Assembly (NCBI GenBank): GCA_024693505.1
Contig: JAILKU010000030.1
Span: forward strand, 1-36,546
Source: Bacteroidaceae bacterium
Lineage (GTDB): Bacteria > Bacteroidota > Bacteroidia > Bacteroidales > Bacteroidaceae
DNA: 36,546 nt
Direction of reading: 5' to 3'
Both the position numbers and the translations under genes were made by a program. The first letter of the stretch is position 1. Each line of letters opens with the position of its first letter. The notes below the pieces were generated by a model. That model worked only from the letters and a program-made list of their open reading frames with translations, did no database searches and was not told where the DNA came from. This document shows, one piece after another, positions 8,700 through 18,137 of this stretch.

Positions 8700-8708
8700 A
8701 TTCAATTA

Positions 8709-9089
8709 TTATTTAGTAGCCTTTTTCTTATTTGCAACGGTCTTCTTCTTACCCTTACGTGTGCGGGCATTATTCTTGGTACTCTGACCACGAACAGGAA
8801 GTCCATTACGATGACGAACACCACGGTAACAACCGATATCCATCAGTCGCTTGATATTCATAGCGACCTCTGAGCGAAGGTCACCTTCCACTTTATACTC
8901 AGCGCCAATAATCTCACGAATCTTACCGGCCTCTTCATCAGACCAGTCACAGACCTTCTTGTCCTTGTCGACGCCTGCCTTCTCCAATATCTTGGAGGAA
9001 CTGCTACGACCTATACCGAAGATATAAGTCAAAGCGATTTCACCTCGCTTATTCTGAGGTAAATCAACACCAACGATTCTAATTGCCAT
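8709..9089 (-). CDS. rpsM: 30S ribosomal protein S13
   Basis: S13 sits in the head of the small subunit, contacts S19 and bridges to the large subunit and P-site tRNA. The 126-residue protein has the helix-hairpin-helix core ([18 protein letters not shown]), the motif [15 protein letters not shown] in the near-identical form [15 protein letters not shown], and a basic C-terminal tail ending [12 protein letters not shown] that reaches toward tRNA. It lies 30 bp after rpmJ and opens the alpha-type block. Confidence 0.99.
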   Translation of the reverse strand: MAIRIVGVDLPQNKRGEIALTYIFGIGRSSSSKILEKAGVDKDKKVCDWSDEEAGKIREIIGAEYKVEGDLRSEVAMNIKRLMDIGCYRGVRHRNGLPVRGQSTKNNARTRKGKKKTVANKKKATK

Positions 9090-9119
9090 ATACTATACTT
9101 TTTTCTTTTGCAATAATGA

Positions 9120-9236
9120 CTAACCCTGACGCATCTTAAACTTAGGGTTTTTCTTGTTAATAACATACAAACGACCCTTACGACGAACTATCTTGCAGTC
9201 TGGGGTACGCTTTTTTAAAGAAGCTCTTGTTTTCAT
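9120..9236 (-). CDS. rpmJ: 50S ribosomal protein L36, zinc-free form
   Basis: The minus strand from ATG (9234-9236) to TAG (9120-9122) encodes 38 residues beginning [20 protein letters not shown] and ending NPKFKMRQG, a clear L36. Zinc-binding L36 has a C-x2-C ... C ... H ribbon; here only one cysteine remains (position 14), so this is a zinc-independent form. L36 stabilises 23S rRNA near the factor-binding side. It sits between infA (10 bp) and rpsM (30 bp), the conserved infA-rpmJ-rpsM order. Confidence 0.97.
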   Translation of the reverse strand: MKTRASLKKRTPDCKIVRRKGRLYVINKKNPKFKMRQG

Positions 9237-9246
9237 ATTGATGTGT

Positions 9247-9465
9247 TTATTTATATCTAAATACAATGCGGCCCTTTGTAAGGTCATATGGACTCATCTC
9301 CACTTTAACCTTGTCTCCGGGAAGAATTTTGATGTAGTGCATCCTCATTTTACCAGAGATGTTACAAATTATCTTCTGGCCGATCTCCAATTCAACACGA
9401 AACATCGCGTTGGAGAGGGATTCCACTATTACACCATCCTGTTCGATTACAGACTGTTTAGCCAT
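9247..9465 (-). CDS. infA: Translation initiation factor IF-1
   Basis: IF-1 occupies the A site of the small subunit during initiation and helps IF-2 and IF-3 select the initiator tRNA. The 72-residue protein is a single S1/OB fold starting [20 protein letters not shown], with the conserved [20 protein letters not shown] at 48-67. Length is exactly that of the family. It lies between map (20 bp) and rpmJ. Confidence 0.99.
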   Translation of the reverse strand: MAKQSVIEQDGVIVESLSNAMFRVELEIGQKIICNISGKMRMHYIKILPGDKVKVEMSPYDLTKGRIVFRYK

Positions 9466-9485
9466 GCGTTTTTACTTTGTGATAG

Positions 9486-10271
9486 TTATTTCTCTATTTG
9501 TTCTATTTCCTCAAACGAAGATAAGATATCTGCCTTGCCATGGTGAATGGCTATGGTATGTTCAAAATGGGCTGCCCATTGATGATCTCGAGTGCGTATA
9601 CTCCACTTATCTGGCATCATATAAATTGAAGGACTTCCCATGACAATCATCGGCTCGATAGCTATACAAAGACCATTTTTTATTAGTGGTCCATTGCCGC
9701 GCCGCCCATAATTAGGCACCTGGGGATCCTCATGCATCTCACGGCCAATACCATGACCGACAAATTCACGAACTACACCGAAACCTGCCTTTTCGCAATG
9801 TTCCTGCACAGCATAGCCCACATCCCCAATACGCTTACCAGGTAATGCGGCTTGAATTCCCAGGTATAAAGACTCTTTGGTAACCCGAAGCAGGTTCCAG
9901 ACCTCCTCAGATACCTCACCGACACAGAATGTGTAGCAGGAGTCTCCATTATATCCGTTCAACAGCGTTCCGCAATCGACTGACACTATATCACCCTCCT
10001 TAAGGGGTTCGTCATTGGGTACGCCATGGACAACACAATCATTCACCGAAGTGCATATAGCAGCAGGAAAAGGGCCGCCATATGGATTGGGAAATCCCTT
10101 GAACGTCGGAACTGCACCGTGGTCACGTATAAACTCATCAGCGATTCGATCCAGAGTGGAAGTGGTTACGCCAGGCTTAACAGCCCTCCCCACCTCTGCC
10201 AACGCTTTGGCAACTAACTGGTTCGCTGCACGGAGCAATTCTATTTCATCTTCTGTTTTAAGAAATATCAT
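9486..10271 (-). CDS. map: Type I methionine aminopeptidase
   Basis: This enzyme removes the initiator methionine from nascent proteins after deformylation. The 261-residue protein has the pita-bread fold with all five metal ligands in place: Asp99 (VSVDCG), Asp110 (YNGDS), His173 (VGHGIG), Glu206 (AIEPM) and Glu237 (HFEHTIA). His81 in VVHGVP corresponds to the substrate-binding histidine. There is no N-terminal zinc-finger extension. It follows secY by 16 bp and precedes infA; adk, often found here in other phyla, is absent. Confidence 0.98.
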   Translation of the reverse strand: MIFLKTEDEIELLRAANQLVAKALAEVGRAVKPGVTTSTLDRIADEFIRDHGAVPTFKGFPNPYGGPFPAAICTSVNDCVVHGVPNDEPLKEGDIVSVDCGTLLNGYNGDSCYTFCVGEVSEEVWNLLRVTKESLYLGIQAALPGKRIGDVGYAVQEHCEKAGFGVVREFVGHGIGREMHEDPQVPNYGRRGNGPLIKNGLCIAIEPMIVMGSPSIYMMPDKWSIRTRDHQWAAHFEHTIAIHHGKADILSSFEEIEQIEK

Positions 10272-10287
10272 CTACGATAACACCTTA

Positions 10288-11628
10288 TCACCGCACGCCA
10301 GAACGGCCATGTATACGGCCAGAACTCAGCAAACCATCATAATGTCTCATCAGGAGATGGCTCTCTATCTGCTGAAGGGTATCCAATACCACACCAACCA
10401 GAATCAACAGAGAAGTACCACCAAAGAACTGGGCAAACTCAGGCTTTACATTCAGCAGACCGGCAAAAGCGGGCATACATGCAATAGCAGCCAGGAAGAG
10501 AGAACCAGGAAGAGTGATACGGTCCATAATCCGATCAAGATAGTCTGCTGTATCCTTACCGGGACGCACGCCAGGAATAAATCCATTGTTACGTTTCATA
10601 TCCTCGGCCATCTGGGTAGGATTCAGAGTTATAGCTGTATAAAAATATGTAAATGCAATAATCAGCAGAGCAAATACAATATTATAAGCCAGACTAGTGT
10701 GGTCAGACAATTTCATCAGCACAGGAGAAGCACTCTGGCCATCAGACAAGAGGCCTAACAATGTAATGGGGATGAACATTATTGCCTGTGCAAAGATGAT
10801 AGGCATTACATTTGCGGCAAAAACCTTCAGAGGAATATACTGACGTACACCACCGACCTGCTGACCAGCGTACATTCGCTTAGCATACTGCACAGGCACC
10901 TTACGAGTACCTTGTACGAGCATAATAGCCGCCAGAATAACCACAAATAAAAGCATCAACTCAATTATACCCATAACGAGTCCGCCACCAGCAACATTAG
11001 TAAAGCGAGATGCCAACTCCTGGCCGAGTGCCTGGGGGAAACGAGCAATGATACCCAACATTATAATCAAGGACACGCCATTACCAATACCCTTGTCCGT
11101 AATGCGTTCACCAATCCAAAGAATGAACATGCTACCTGCAGCCAGAATTACCATGCTGGAAACCATGAACATCGTCCAATCTAAAGAGGGGTTCACAGCA
11201 CCACCAGACTGCATACGCAGATTAAGCAGATAAGCAGGAGCCTGGAACAAAAGGATAAAGATTGTCAAATAACGTGTATACTGATTCATCTTACGGCGAC
11301 CACTCTCACCCTCGCGCTGCATCTTCTGAAAGTAAGGAACCACAAAAGCAAACAGCTGGATAACAATGGAAGCCGAAATATAGGGCATAATACCTAATGC
11401 AAATATAGATGCGTTAGAAAATGCACCTCCAGAGAACATATTCAACAAGGACATTAATCCCGTGTTGGTTTGCTCGCGAAGAGCGGTCAAAGCTCCCGGA
11501 TCAATACCAGGAAGGACAATGAATGAACCGAATCGGTACATCGCGGCAAAACCCAAGGTGATGAGGATTCGAGTTCTCAAATCCTCAACACGCCAAATGT
11601 TCTTTAAAGTTTCAAAAAACTTCTTCAT
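10288..11628 (-). CDS. secY: Protein translocase subunit SecY
   Basis: SecY is the channel of the Sec system in the inner membrane, needed to export the secreted enzymes encoded elsewhere in this window. The 446-residue protein shows ten hydrophobic segments, with the family motifs GIMPYISASIVIQL near residues 77-90 and NGFIPGVRPGKDTADYLDRI in the cytoplasmic loop that binds SecA or the ribosome. It lies 5 bp after rplO and 16 bp before map. Length and order are normal. Confidence 0.99.
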   Translation of the reverse strand: MKKFFETLKNIWRVEDLRTRILITLGFAAMYRFGSFIVLPGIDPGALTALREQTNTGLMSLLNMFSGGAFSNASIFALGIMPYISASIVIQLFAFVVPYFQKMQREGESGRRKMNQYTRYLTIFILLFQAPAYLLNLRMQSGGAVNPSLDWTMFMVSSMVILAAGSMFILWIGERITDKGIGNGVSLIIMLGIIARFPQALGQELASRFTNVAGGGLVMGIIELMLLFVVILAAIMLVQGTRKVPVQYAKRMYAGQQVGGVRQYIPLKVFAANVMPIIFAQAIMFIPITLLGLLSDGQSASPVLMKLSDHTSLAYNIVFALLIIAFTYFYTAITLNPTQMAEDMKRNNGFIPGVRPGKDTADYLDRIMDRITLPGSLFLAAIACMPAFAGLLNVKPEFAQFFGGTSLLILVGVVLDTLQQIESHLLMRHYDGLLSSGRIHGRSGVR

Positions 11629-11633
11629 CAGAA

Positions 11634-12080
11634 TTACAATTTAGTGACGGTACCACCAACAGCCTGGATCGCGCTTTCCGCTGTCTTTGAGAAGGCATTA
11701 GCCTCAACATCAATCTTTGCAGTCAGCGTGCCATTTCCAAGAATCTTGACTAAGCCTCTGGAATTTACCAAGCCAGCCTTTACCAACTCGTTAACACCAA
11801 TTTTTGTCAGATTCTCCTTCTCAGCCAATGTCTGGAGAGAAGAAAGGTTTACTGGTTGATATTCCACACGGTTAATATTTTTAAAGCCGAACTTAGGCAG
11901 ACGACGCTGCAAAGGCATCTGACCACCCTCGAATCCAATCTTCTTCTTATAACCGGAACGAGCCTTGGCACCTTTATGTCCACGAGTGGAAGTACCACCC
12001 AAACCAGAACCGGGACCACGCCCCAGTCTCCTACGGCTATGAGTAGAGCCGCATGCAGGCTTCAAATTATTTAACTTCAT
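11634..12080 (-). CDS. rplO: 50S ribosomal protein L15
   Basis: L15 is a late-assembling large-subunit protein whose long N-terminal extension threads through 23S rRNA. The 148-residue protein has the Gly/Arg-rich extension ([20 protein letters not shown]) followed by the globular domain with [18 protein letters not shown]. It lies 32 bp after rpmD and 5 bp before secY. Confidence 0.99.
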   Translation of the reverse strand: MKLNNLKPACGSTHSRRRLGRGPGSGLGGTSTRGHKGAKARSGYKKKIGFEGGQMPLQRRLPKFGFKNINRVEYQPVNLSSLQTLAEKENLTKIGVNELVKAGLVNSRGLVKILGNGTLTAKIDVEANAFSKTAESAIQAVGGTVTKL

Positions 12081-12112
12081 ATTGATCTTACTTATTTTTG
12101 TTGAACTACTTT

Positions 12113-12289
12113 TTAGTCAATCACCTTAACCAGATGGTGAACAGTATTAATCAGACCACGGTTAGAGGGATTGTCCTCAATCTCGACAACATGGTTCATC
12201 TTCCGTAGACCCAGAGTATCCAAAGTGGCTTTCTGGTTACGAGGAGCATGAATACGACTTCTAATTTGTTTAACTTTTATCGTTGCCAT
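12113..12289 (-). CDS. rpmD: 50S ribosomal protein L30
   Basis: The minus strand from ATG (12287-12289) to TAA (12113-12115) encodes 58 residues starting [20 protein letters not shown] and containing [15 protein letters not shown], the L30 signature. L30 binds 23S and 5S rRNA regions of the large subunit and is absent from some bacteria. Length is normal. It lies between rpsE (11 bp) and rplO (32 bp), the usual spc-operon order. Confidence 0.97.
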   Translation of the reverse strand: MATIKVKQIRSRIHAPRNQKATLDTLGLRKMNHVVEIEDNPSNRGLINTVHHLVKVID

Positions 12290-12300
12290 AACAAAATAAT

Positions 12301-12813
12301 TTATCCTCTGAACACTTTTTCAACACTGATACCACGTGTTTCTGCAATGGTTCTTGCATCTCGCATCTCGGCAAGTGCCGTAATAGTGGCCTTGACCAGA
12401 TTGTGTGGATTAGAAGAGCCCTTGGACTTAGCCAAGCAATCCTTCACGCCAACACTGTCTAACACAGCACGCATAGCGCCACCAGCAACAACACCAGTAC
12501 CAGTAGAAGCCGGCATAATAAGCACTTGGGCACCTCCGTACTTAGCTTCAGCCTCATGAGGCACAGTCCCATTAATTACAGGTACACGAACCAGATTCTT
12601 CTTGGCTGCTTCAACACCCTTGGCAATAGCTGCAGTTACTTCACCAGCTTTACCAAGACCCCAGCCAATAATTCCATTCTCGTTACCAACTACTACGATA
12701 GCGGAGAAGGTAAAAGTGCGACCACCCTTTGTGACCTTAGTCACACGATTGATAGCAACCAATCTGTCCTTCAACTCAATATCGCTGTTTATCTTAACTT
12801 TATTAATTGCCAT
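12301..12813 (-). CDS. rpsE: 30S ribosomal protein S5
   Basis: S5 contributes to decoding accuracy and mRNA unwinding at the entry channel. The 170-residue protein has the N-terminal double-stranded-RNA-binding-like domain ([39 protein letters not shown]) and the C-terminal domain with [18 protein letters not shown]. Spectinomycin-relevant loop residues near VTKGGR look normal. It lies 5 bp after rplR. Confidence 0.99.
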   Translation of the reverse strand: MAINKVKINSDIELKDRLVAINRVTKVTKGGRTFTFSAIVVVGNENGIIGWGLGKAGEVTAAIAKGVEAAKKNLVRVPVINGTVPHEAEAKYGGAQVLIMPASTGTGVVAGGAMRAVLDSVGVKDCLAKSKGSSNPHNLVKATITALAEMRDARTIAETRGISVEKVFRG

Positions 12814-12818
12814 AATCT

Positions 12819-13160
12819 TTAGAATTTAAGTCCACCTTTACGAGCAGCTTCAGCCACTTCTTTCACTCTACCATGATACAGATAGCCGTTTCTATCGAAC
12901 ACGACTGTACTGATGCCAGCCTCAAGTGCTTTCTTGGCAGCCAGTTCCCCTACTTTTGCAGCCTGCTCTTTCTTGGGACATGCTTCCATTCCCAAAGAAG
13001 ATGCGCTGACGAGGGTCGTACCATTTAAATCATTAATTATCTGTACGTAAATCTGCTTGTTACTTCTGAAAACAGACATGCGAGGACGCTCTGCCGTTCC
13101 AGTAATTTTGTTGCGTACTCTATACTTAATCTTAATCCGTCTTTCTACTTTCGTAATCAT
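12819..13160 (-). CDS. rplR: 50S ribosomal protein L18
   Basis: L18 brings 5S rRNA into the large subunit together with L5. The 113-residue protein starts [19 protein letters not shown] and contains [20 protein letters not shown] and the C-terminal [20 protein letters not shown], both family hallmarks. It lies 18 bp after rplF and 5 bp before rpsE. Confidence 0.99.
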   Translation of the reverse strand: MITKVERRIKIKYRVRNKITGTAERPRMSVFRSNKQIYVQIINDLNGTTLVSASSLGMEACPKKEQAAKVGELAAKKALEAGISTVVFDRNGYLYHGRVKEVAEAARKGGLKF

Positions 13161-13178
13161 AATCTTTCTCCTTTAAAG

Positions 13179-13748
13179 TTACTTAGCACCAGCAGACTTA
13201 CCAGACTTCCTACGAATCTGTTCACCTACGAACAGAATACCTTTACCTTTATACGGTTCGGGCTTACGGAAAGAACGGATCTTAGCGCATATCTGACCTA
13301 ACAATTGCTTATCACAAGACTCAAGGATGATCTGGGGGTTCTGATTCCTCTCAGATTTCGTCTCAACTTTCACTTCAGCAGGAAGCTGAATCAGAATGGG
13401 ATGAGTATATCCTAAAGCAAACTCCAAGAGATTACCCTGATTGGACACTCGATATCCAACACCTACCAGCTCCATCTCTTTCTTATAACCCTCAGAAACG
13501 CCAACAACCATGTTATTGACCAATGCACGGTATAAACCATGGAAAGCATGCTGCTGCTTGGGGTCGATATCAGCCTTCTCGTCCATCTCGAAGGTCAGTT
13601 CGCCATCAGACAGGTTTACCTTGATAGAAGGATCGACAGCCTGAGTAAGTTCACCTTTTTTACCTTTAACAGTAACGACATTGTCATCACTCACTGCAAC
13701 AGTAACACCGGCAGGAATGCTAATGGGCAATTTACCTATTCTTGACAT
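13179..13748 (-). CDS. rplF: 50S ribosomal protein L6
   Basis: L6 lies at the base of the L7/L12 stalk, near the binding site of EF-G and EF-Tu. The 189-residue protein starts MSRIGKLPISIPAGV and has two tandem L6 folds; the second ends with the conserved RKPEPYKGKGILFVGEQIRR. It lies 18 bp after rpsH and 18 bp before rplR. Confidence 0.99.
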   Translation of the reverse strand: MSRIGKLPISIPAGVTVAVSDDNVVTVKGKKGELTQAVDPSIKVNLSDGELTFEMDEKADIDPKQQHAFHGLYRALVNNMVVGVSEGYKKEMELVGVGYRVSNQGNLLEFALGYTHPILIQLPAEVKVETKSERNQNPQIILESCDKQLLGQICAKIRSFRKPEPYKGKGILFVGEQIRRKSGKSAGAK

Positions 13749-13766
13749 AGCTTAATCCTCCTAAAT

Positions 13767-14162
13767 TTAATATACGTAACAAAGTACTTCTCCACCGATC
13801 TTCAGATCAGAGGCTTCCTTGTCCGTCATAACACCCTTCGACGTGGATATAATTGCGATACCCAGTCCATTAATAACTCTCGGCATATCCTTGTAACCGG
13901 TATATTTACGCATACCCGGAGAGGATACTCTGATCAATTTCTTGATCGCATTGGTTTTGTTTGCTGCATCGTACTTCAATGCAACCTTGATTGTTCCTTG
14001 AGGACCATCATCCACAAACTTGTAATTCAGGATGTAGCCCTTCTCGAAGAGAATCTTTGTGATTTCCTTCTTCAAATTTGACGCAGGCACTTCCACAACT
14101 CTGTGCTTCGCCATAATTGCGTTACGCAACCGGGTCAAATAATCTGCTATTGGATCTGTCAT
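13767..14162 (-). CDS. rpsH: 30S ribosomal protein S8
   Basis: S8 binds the central domain of 16S rRNA and in E. coli represses the spc operon. The 131-residue protein starts MTDPIADYLTRLRNAIMAKH and ends with the signature GLGIAIISTSKGVMTDKEAS. The 51-bp gap upstream of its start carries a perfect hairpin at 14182-14196. Confidence 0.99.
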   Translation of the reverse strand: MTDPIADYLTRLRNAIMAKHRVVEVPASNLKKEITKILFEKGYILNYKFVDDGPQGTIKVALKYDAANKTNAIKKLIRVSSPGMRKYTGYKDMPRVINGLGIAIISTSKGVMTDKEASDLKIGGEVLCYVY

Positions 14163-14181
14163 ATTATGAAAATTTAATTAA

Positions 14182-14196
14182 TCGGGACTCTCCCGA
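14182..14196 (-). promoter_or_regulatory. Hairpin in the rpsN-rpsH spacer
   Basis: TCGGGA and TCCCGA form a perfect 6-bp stem with a GAG loop on the minus strand, flanked by A/T-rich sequence. Most neighbouring spacers are under 25 bp, so this 51-bp spacer stands out. It could be an mRNA processing, attenuation or protein-binding site; no function is shown. Confidence 0.45.
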
Positions 14197-14213
14197 CAAT
14201 ATTAAAAAATAAT

Positions 14214-14513
14214 TTACCAGCTTGCTTTCTTTACGCCAGGTATCAAACCACTGGAAGCCATCTCACGAAATTGAATACGGGAGATGCCGAACAAACGGAT
14301 ATACCCTTTAGGACGACCCGTCAGTTTGCAACGGTTATGCAGGCGAATAGGATTTGCATTACGGGGAATAGCCTGAAGCTTCTGAGCAGCCTTATAGGCT
14401 TCTACCGGCTCACCTGTATTCACAATCTTCTTTAGAGCTGCACGCTTCTCAGCATACTTGGCAACAAGTTTTGCTCTCTTGACCTCACGGGCCTTCATTG
14501 ATTCTTTAGCCAT
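14214..14513 (-). CDS. rpsN: 30S ribosomal protein S14, zinc-free form
   Basis: S14 is a late-assembling head protein. The 99-residue length and the single cysteine in [20 protein letters not shown] show the long zinc-independent type, without the C-x2-C ... C-x2-C ribbon of the 61-residue form. The C-terminal [18 protein letters not shown] is the family signature. It lies 6 bp after rplE. Confidence 0.98.
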   Translation of the reverse strand: MAKESMKAREVKRAKLVAKYAEKRAALKKIVNTGEPVEAYKAAQKLQAIPRNANPIRLHNRCKLTGRPKGYIRLFGISRIQFREMASSGLIPGVKKASW

Positions 14514-14519
14514 AACTTA

Positions 14520-15077
14520 TCAGTCGTTTTTTGCGTTCTTAAACGGAAGACCGAACTCTTTGAGCAGAGCATAACCCTCCTCGTCTGTCTGAGCTGAGGT
14601 CACGAACGTGATATTCATACCCAGGATACGGTCAATAGTATCGATATTTATTTCGGGGAAAATAATCTGCTCCTGAATACCTAAGGTATAGTTTCCACGG
14701 CCATCGAACTTACTCTCAATACCCTTAAAGTCACGGATACGAGGCAGGGCCACACGAACCAGCTTCTCCAGGAACTCATACATTCTCTCACGACGCAAAG
14801 TCACCATCACGCCAATAGGCATCTTCTTACGCAGTTTGAAGTTTGCCACGTCCTTCTTAGAAACAGTAGCAACAGCCTTCTGACCCGTGATGGCAGAAAT
14901 CTCATTAATAGCAACCTCAATAATCTTCTTATCAGCAGTTGCCATACCGAGACCCTGATTTATGACAATCTTCTTCAGCACAGGAATCTGCATGGAAGAA
15001 GAATAATTGAATTGCTTCATCAACGCAGGAGCGATACGCTCTGCATATTCTTTTTTAAGGGATGCAGTATTTGCCAT
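14520..15077 (-). CDS. rplE: 50S ribosomal protein L5
   Basis: L5 binds 5S rRNA and contacts P-site tRNA and S13 at the intersubunit bridge. The 185-residue protein contains [12 protein letters not shown], the [20 protein letters not shown] region and [18 protein letters not shown], all family motifs. It lies 17 bp after rplX and 6 bp before rpsN. Confidence 0.99.
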   Translation of the reverse strand: MANTASLKKEYAERIAPALMKQFNYSSSMQIPVLKKIVINQGLGMATADKKIIEVAINEISAITGQKAVATVSKKDVANFKLRKKMPIGVMVTLRRERMYEFLEKLVRVALPRIRDFKGIESKFDGRGNYTLGIQEQIIFPEINIDTIDRILGMNITFVTSAQTDEEGYALLKEFGLPFKNAKND

Positions 15078-15094
15078 TGTATAAATCTCCTTTG

Positions 15095-15373
15095 TTATTT
15101 AACAGTTACCTTACGGGCTACTCCATTTGAGCGTGTAGCCTTACCATCTACTACAGGGTTCAATTTGGATATACGGATGGGAGCCTCCTGCTTTACAATA
15201 CCACCTTGTGGATTTTTGGCGCTGGGCTTCTGGCTCTTTGATACCACATTCACACCCTCAACAATGGCGCGCTGCTCTTTCACAAGCACTTTCAACACTT
15301 TACCAGTCTGGCCCTTATCATTGCCAGAATTCACGTAAACTGTATCGCCTTTCTTTATATGTAACTTACTCAT
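15095..15373 (-). CDS. rplX: 50S ribosomal protein L24
   Basis: L24 initiates large-subunit assembly and sits at the tunnel exit. The 92-residue protein has an N-terminal KOW motif ([20 protein letters not shown]) and the conserved [20 protein letters not shown]. It is somewhat shorter at the C-terminus than typical 100-106-residue forms and ends at [14 protein letters not shown]. It lies 21 bp after rplN and 17 bp before rplE. Confidence 0.98.
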   Translation of the reverse strand: MSKLHIKKGDTVYVNSGNDKGQTGKVLKVLVKEQRAIVEGVNVVSKSQKPSAKNPQGGIVKQEAPIRISKLNPVVDGKATRSNGVARKVTVK

Positions 15374-15394
15374 TATAATTAACTCTAATATTGA

Positions 15395-15760
15395 TTAAAG
15401 AACTTCAGGTGCCAATGAAACGACCTTCATATTGGCAGCACGCAACTCACGAGCTACAGGACCGAAAATACGACTACCACGCAACTCACCTGCATTATTC
15501 AACAGCACGCAGGCATTATCATCAAAACGGATATAAGAGCCATCAGCACGACGGACTTCTTTCTTGGTGCGTACGATCAGGGCCTTAGATACTGTACCTT
15601 TCTTAATCTCACTGGATGGAATGACGCTCTTCACAGTAACGACAATAACATCACCCACAGACGCATAGCGGCGACGAGTACCTCCAAGTACTCGGATGCA
15701 CAGGCATTCCTTTGCTCCGCTATTGTCGGCTACAACTAATCTGGATTCTACTTGTATCAT
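15395..15760 (-). CDS. rplN: 50S ribosomal protein L14
   Basis: L14 lies at the subunit interface, contacts L19 and is the docking site of the silencing factor RsfS. The 121-residue protein starts [20 protein letters not shown] and contains [18 protein letters not shown] and [13 protein letters not shown], all hallmarks. It starts 2 bp after the rpsQ stop. Confidence 0.99.
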   Translation of the reverse strand: MIQVESRLVVADNSGAKECLCIRVLGGTRRRYASVGDVIVVTVKSVIPSSEIKKGTVSKALIVRTKKEVRRADGSYIRFDDNACVLLNNAGELRGSRIFGPVARELRAANMKVVSLAPEVL

Positions 15761-15762
15761 AA

Positions 15763-16020
15763 TTACTTAGCTCTTTCTACAATTTCTACTACTCTCCATC
15801 TCTTAGTCTTGCTGAGGGGGCGAGTTTCCATTATCAACACTGTATCACCCTTATGACAATCATTTTTCTCGTCATGGGCATGGTATTTCTTCGTCTTGGC
15901 GACGAACTTACCATAAATCGGGTGTTTCTCTTTGAACTTAGATGCCACTACAATGGTCTTATCCATCTTATCGCTAACAACGACACCCGTTCTAGTTTTT
16001 CTTAAATTTCTTGTTTCCAT
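15763..16020 (-). CDS. rpsQ: 30S ribosomal protein S17
   Basis: S17 binds the 5' domain of 16S rRNA through an OB fold. The conserved N-terminus [20 protein letters not shown] begins at the ATG at 16018-16020, giving 85 residues. An in-frame ATG four codons upstream (16030-16032) would add MVLD and cannot be excluded. The C-terminus [20 protein letters not shown] is typical. It lies between rpmC and rplN. Confidence 0.97.
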   Translation of the reverse strand: METRNLRKTRTGVVVSDKMDKTIVVASKFKEKHPIYGKFVAKTKKYHAHDEKNDCHKGDTVLIMETRPLSKTKRWRVVEIVERAK

Positions 16021-16035
16021 GTCTAGGACCATTAT

Positions 16036-16230
16036 TTATTTATTAAGTTCTCTCTGGCGGAGCACAGTCTTAAGACGAGCAATATTACGACGCGCAGTCC
16101 TAATCTGAGAGCTATTCTCAAGGGGAGAGACAGCATGGTTCAACAACATCTGCTGGTAGCTGGCCTGCTCTGCCTGAATGCGTTCTGCCAAATCGGCAGT
16201 TGACATTTCTCTAATTTCTGCTATCTTCAT
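16036..16230 (-). CDS. rpmC: 50S ribosomal protein L29
   Basis: L29 is a small helical-hairpin protein near the tunnel exit, part of the docking site of trigger factor and SRP together with L23. The 64-residue protein starts MKIAEIREMSTADLAERI and ends with the conserved RTARRNIARLKTVLRQRE. It lies 2 bp after rplP. Confidence 0.98.
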   Translation of the reverse strand: MKIAEIREMSTADLAERIQAEQASYQQMLLNHAVSPLENSSQIRTARRNIARLKTVLRQRELNK

Positions 16231-16232
16231 AA

Positions 16233-16658
16233 TTATGCGTTTTTATCGTAATCTCTTCTAACAATGAACTTCGTCACTACGGGAAGTTTCTGAGCAGCCA
16301 AGCGAAGAGCTTCCTTGGCAATCTCATACGACACACCCTCAATCTCAAAAATTACACGGCCGGGTGTAATTGGGAAGACGAATCCCACGGGATCACCTTT
16401 ACCCTTACCCATACGTACGTCAGCAGGCTTCTTTGTGATAGGTTTATCAGGGAAGATACGAATCCAACTTTGACCTTCACGCTGCATATAACGGGTCATG
16501 GCTACACGGGCAGCCTCAATCTGGCGTGCTGTAATCCAACGCGTCTCAAGAGACTTGATCCCAAAGGAGCCAAAAGCCAATTGATTACCGCGCATCGCAT
16601 TACCTTTGCGATGATTCTTTTGCGGCCTTCTATATTTAGTTCTTTTAGGTTGTAACAT
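16233..16658 (-). CDS. rplP: 50S ribosomal protein L16
   Basis: L16 helps shape the A site and peptidyl transferase region. The 141-residue protein starts [20 protein letters not shown] and contains [20 protein letters not shown] and [15 protein letters not shown], the family signatures. It lies 14 bp after rpsC and 2 bp before rpmC. Confidence 0.99.
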   Translation of the reverse strand: MLQPKRTKYRRPQKNHRKGNAMRGNQLAFGSFGIKSLETRWITARQIEAARVAMTRYMQREGQSWIRIFPDKPITKKPADVRMGKGKGDPVGFVFPITPGRVIFEIEGVSYEIAKEALRLAAQKLPVVTKFIVRRDYDKNA

Positions 16659-16672
16659 AATAATACTGAATT

Positions 16673-17404
16673 TTAGCGATTGTTGTTCTTCTTACGACGG
16701 AAGTTCTTACCGCCAGCATTTCCACCGAAGCCACGGCTATTTTCCTTTTGCTGTGCAAAGTTGGGAGCCAGGTCCTTCTTACCATAGATCTCACCACGGC
16801 AGATCCACACCTTGATACCCAACAGGCCAACCTTTGTGAGAGCCTCAGACTGACAATAGTCAATGTCTGCACGCAGGGTATGAAGAGGAGTACGACCTTC
16901 CTTAAACATTTCAGAACGAGCAATTTCGGCACCGTTCAAACGCCCGGAGATCTGAACTTTGATACCCTCCGCACCAGCACGCATCGTATTGGCAATAGCC
17001 ATCTTAATGGCGCGGCGATAGGCAATTTTACCCTCTACTTGACGTGAAATGTTCTTTGCGACAATTACAGCATCTAGTTCAGGTTTCTTCACTTCATAGA
17101 TATTAATTTGAATATCCTTCTCAGTCAGTTTTTTCAACTCTTCCTTCAGATTGTCAACTTTCTCGCCACCCTTACCGATAATCAGACCGGGACGGGCTGT
17201 ACATACTGTGATAGTGATCATTTTCAGTGTACGTTCGATGACAATGCGGGAAATGCTGGCATCACCCAAACGAGCATTCAAATACTCACGGATTTTACTA
17301 TCCTCAAGGATGGACTCACCGAAGTCCTTGCCACCATACCAATTTGAATCCCAACCGCGTACAATACCAAGACGGTTGCTTATCGGATTAACTTTCTGTC
17401 CCAT
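16673..17404 (-). CDS. rpsC: 30S ribosomal protein S3
   Basis: S3 lines the mRNA entry channel with S4 and S5. The 243-residue protein starts [20 protein letters not shown], has a KH RNA-binding loop ([18 protein letters not shown], about residues 78-95) and the C-terminal domain with [20 protein letters not shown]. The tail is Gly/Asn/Lys/Arg-rich, ending RRKKNNNR. It lies 9 bp after rplV. Confidence 0.99.
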   Translation of the reverse strand: MGQKVNPISNRLGIVRGWDSNWYGGKDFGESILEDSKIREYLNARLGDASISRIVIERTLKMITITVCTARPGLIIGKGGEKVDNLKEELKKLTEKDIQINIYEVKKPELDAVIVAKNISRQVEGKIAYRRAIKMAIANTMRAGAEGIKVQISGRLNGAEIARSEMFKEGRTPLHTLRADIDYCQSEALTKVGLLGIKVWICRGEIYGKKDLAPNFAQQKENSRGFGGNAGGKNFRRKKNNNR

Positions 17405-17413
17405 ACTTTCTTC

Positions 17414-17809
17414 TTAATCTTTTTTAGTGTCAACGAACAAAGTTACGTGGTTCGAACGCTTACGAATCCTATAACCACGGCCCTGAGGAGCTGGTCTCAT
17501 GCGTTTCAAAGTGGCACCCTCATCCACAAAGATTTTTGTGATATAGAGTTCACCGTCTTCGGCTTTACGCTCATTCTTCTGTTCCCAGTTTGCAATGGCA
17601 GAACGGAGTACCTTTTCCACATCTGCAGAAGCAGCCTTCGCACAGAATTTTAAAGTACCCAATGCCCTGTTAACCTCCATTCCGCGAACCAAATCAACCA
17701 CATATCTCATCTTGCGGGGAGAAGAAGGCACATCATTTAGCTTGGCAAAATACTGGGTCTTACGCGCTGCTTTTCTTGATTCTGCAGCCAGTTTCTTTCT
17801 TTTTCCCAT
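17414..17809 (-). CDS. rplV: 50S ribosomal protein L22
   Basis: L22 contacts all 23S domains, and its beta-hairpin forms part of the exit-tunnel constriction. The 131-residue protein has [18 protein letters not shown] near residue 29 and the hairpin segment [20 protein letters not shown] with no insertion suggesting macrolide resistance. It lies 37 bp after rpsS and 9 bp before rpsC. Confidence 0.98.
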   Translation of the reverse strand: MGKRKKLAAESRKAARKTQYFAKLNDVPSSPRKMRYVVDLVRGMEVNRALGTLKFCAKAASADVEKVLRSAIANWEQKNERKAEDGELYITKIFVDEGATLKRMRPAPQGRGYRIRKRSNHVTLFVDTKKD

Positions 17810-17846
17810 TATATTTATTACTCTAATTTTTCAACAATCTACCTGT

Positions 17847-18116
17847 TTACTTCTTCTTGTTACCTGCATGGCCACCGAACTTGCGGGTAGGTGCAAACTC
17901 ACCCAACTTATGTCCAACCATGTTTTCAGTAACGTAAACAGGAATAAACTTATTTCCGTTGTGAACGGCAACCGTATGGCCTACGAAATCAGGCGAAATC
18001 ATAGAAGCACGAGACCAGGTCTTAACCACATTCTTTTTGCCACTCTCATTCATGGCCAGAATTCTCTTCTCGAGCTTAACTTCAATATACGGACCTTTCT
18101 TCAATGAACGACTCAT
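17847..18116 (-). CDS. rpsS: 30S ribosomal protein S19
   Basis: S19 sits in the head of the small subunit and pairs with S13 to contact tRNA. The 89-residue protein starts [20 protein letters not shown] and contains [20 protein letters not shown] and [18 protein letters not shown], all canonical. It lies 21 bp after rplB. Confidence 0.99.
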   Translation of the reverse strand: MSRSLKKGPYIEVKLEKRILAMNESGKKNVVKTWSRASMISPDFVGHTVAVHNGNKFIPVYVTENMVGHKLGEFAPTRKFGGHAGNKKK

Positions 18117-18137
18117 AATTTACTCTAGTTAACTGTG

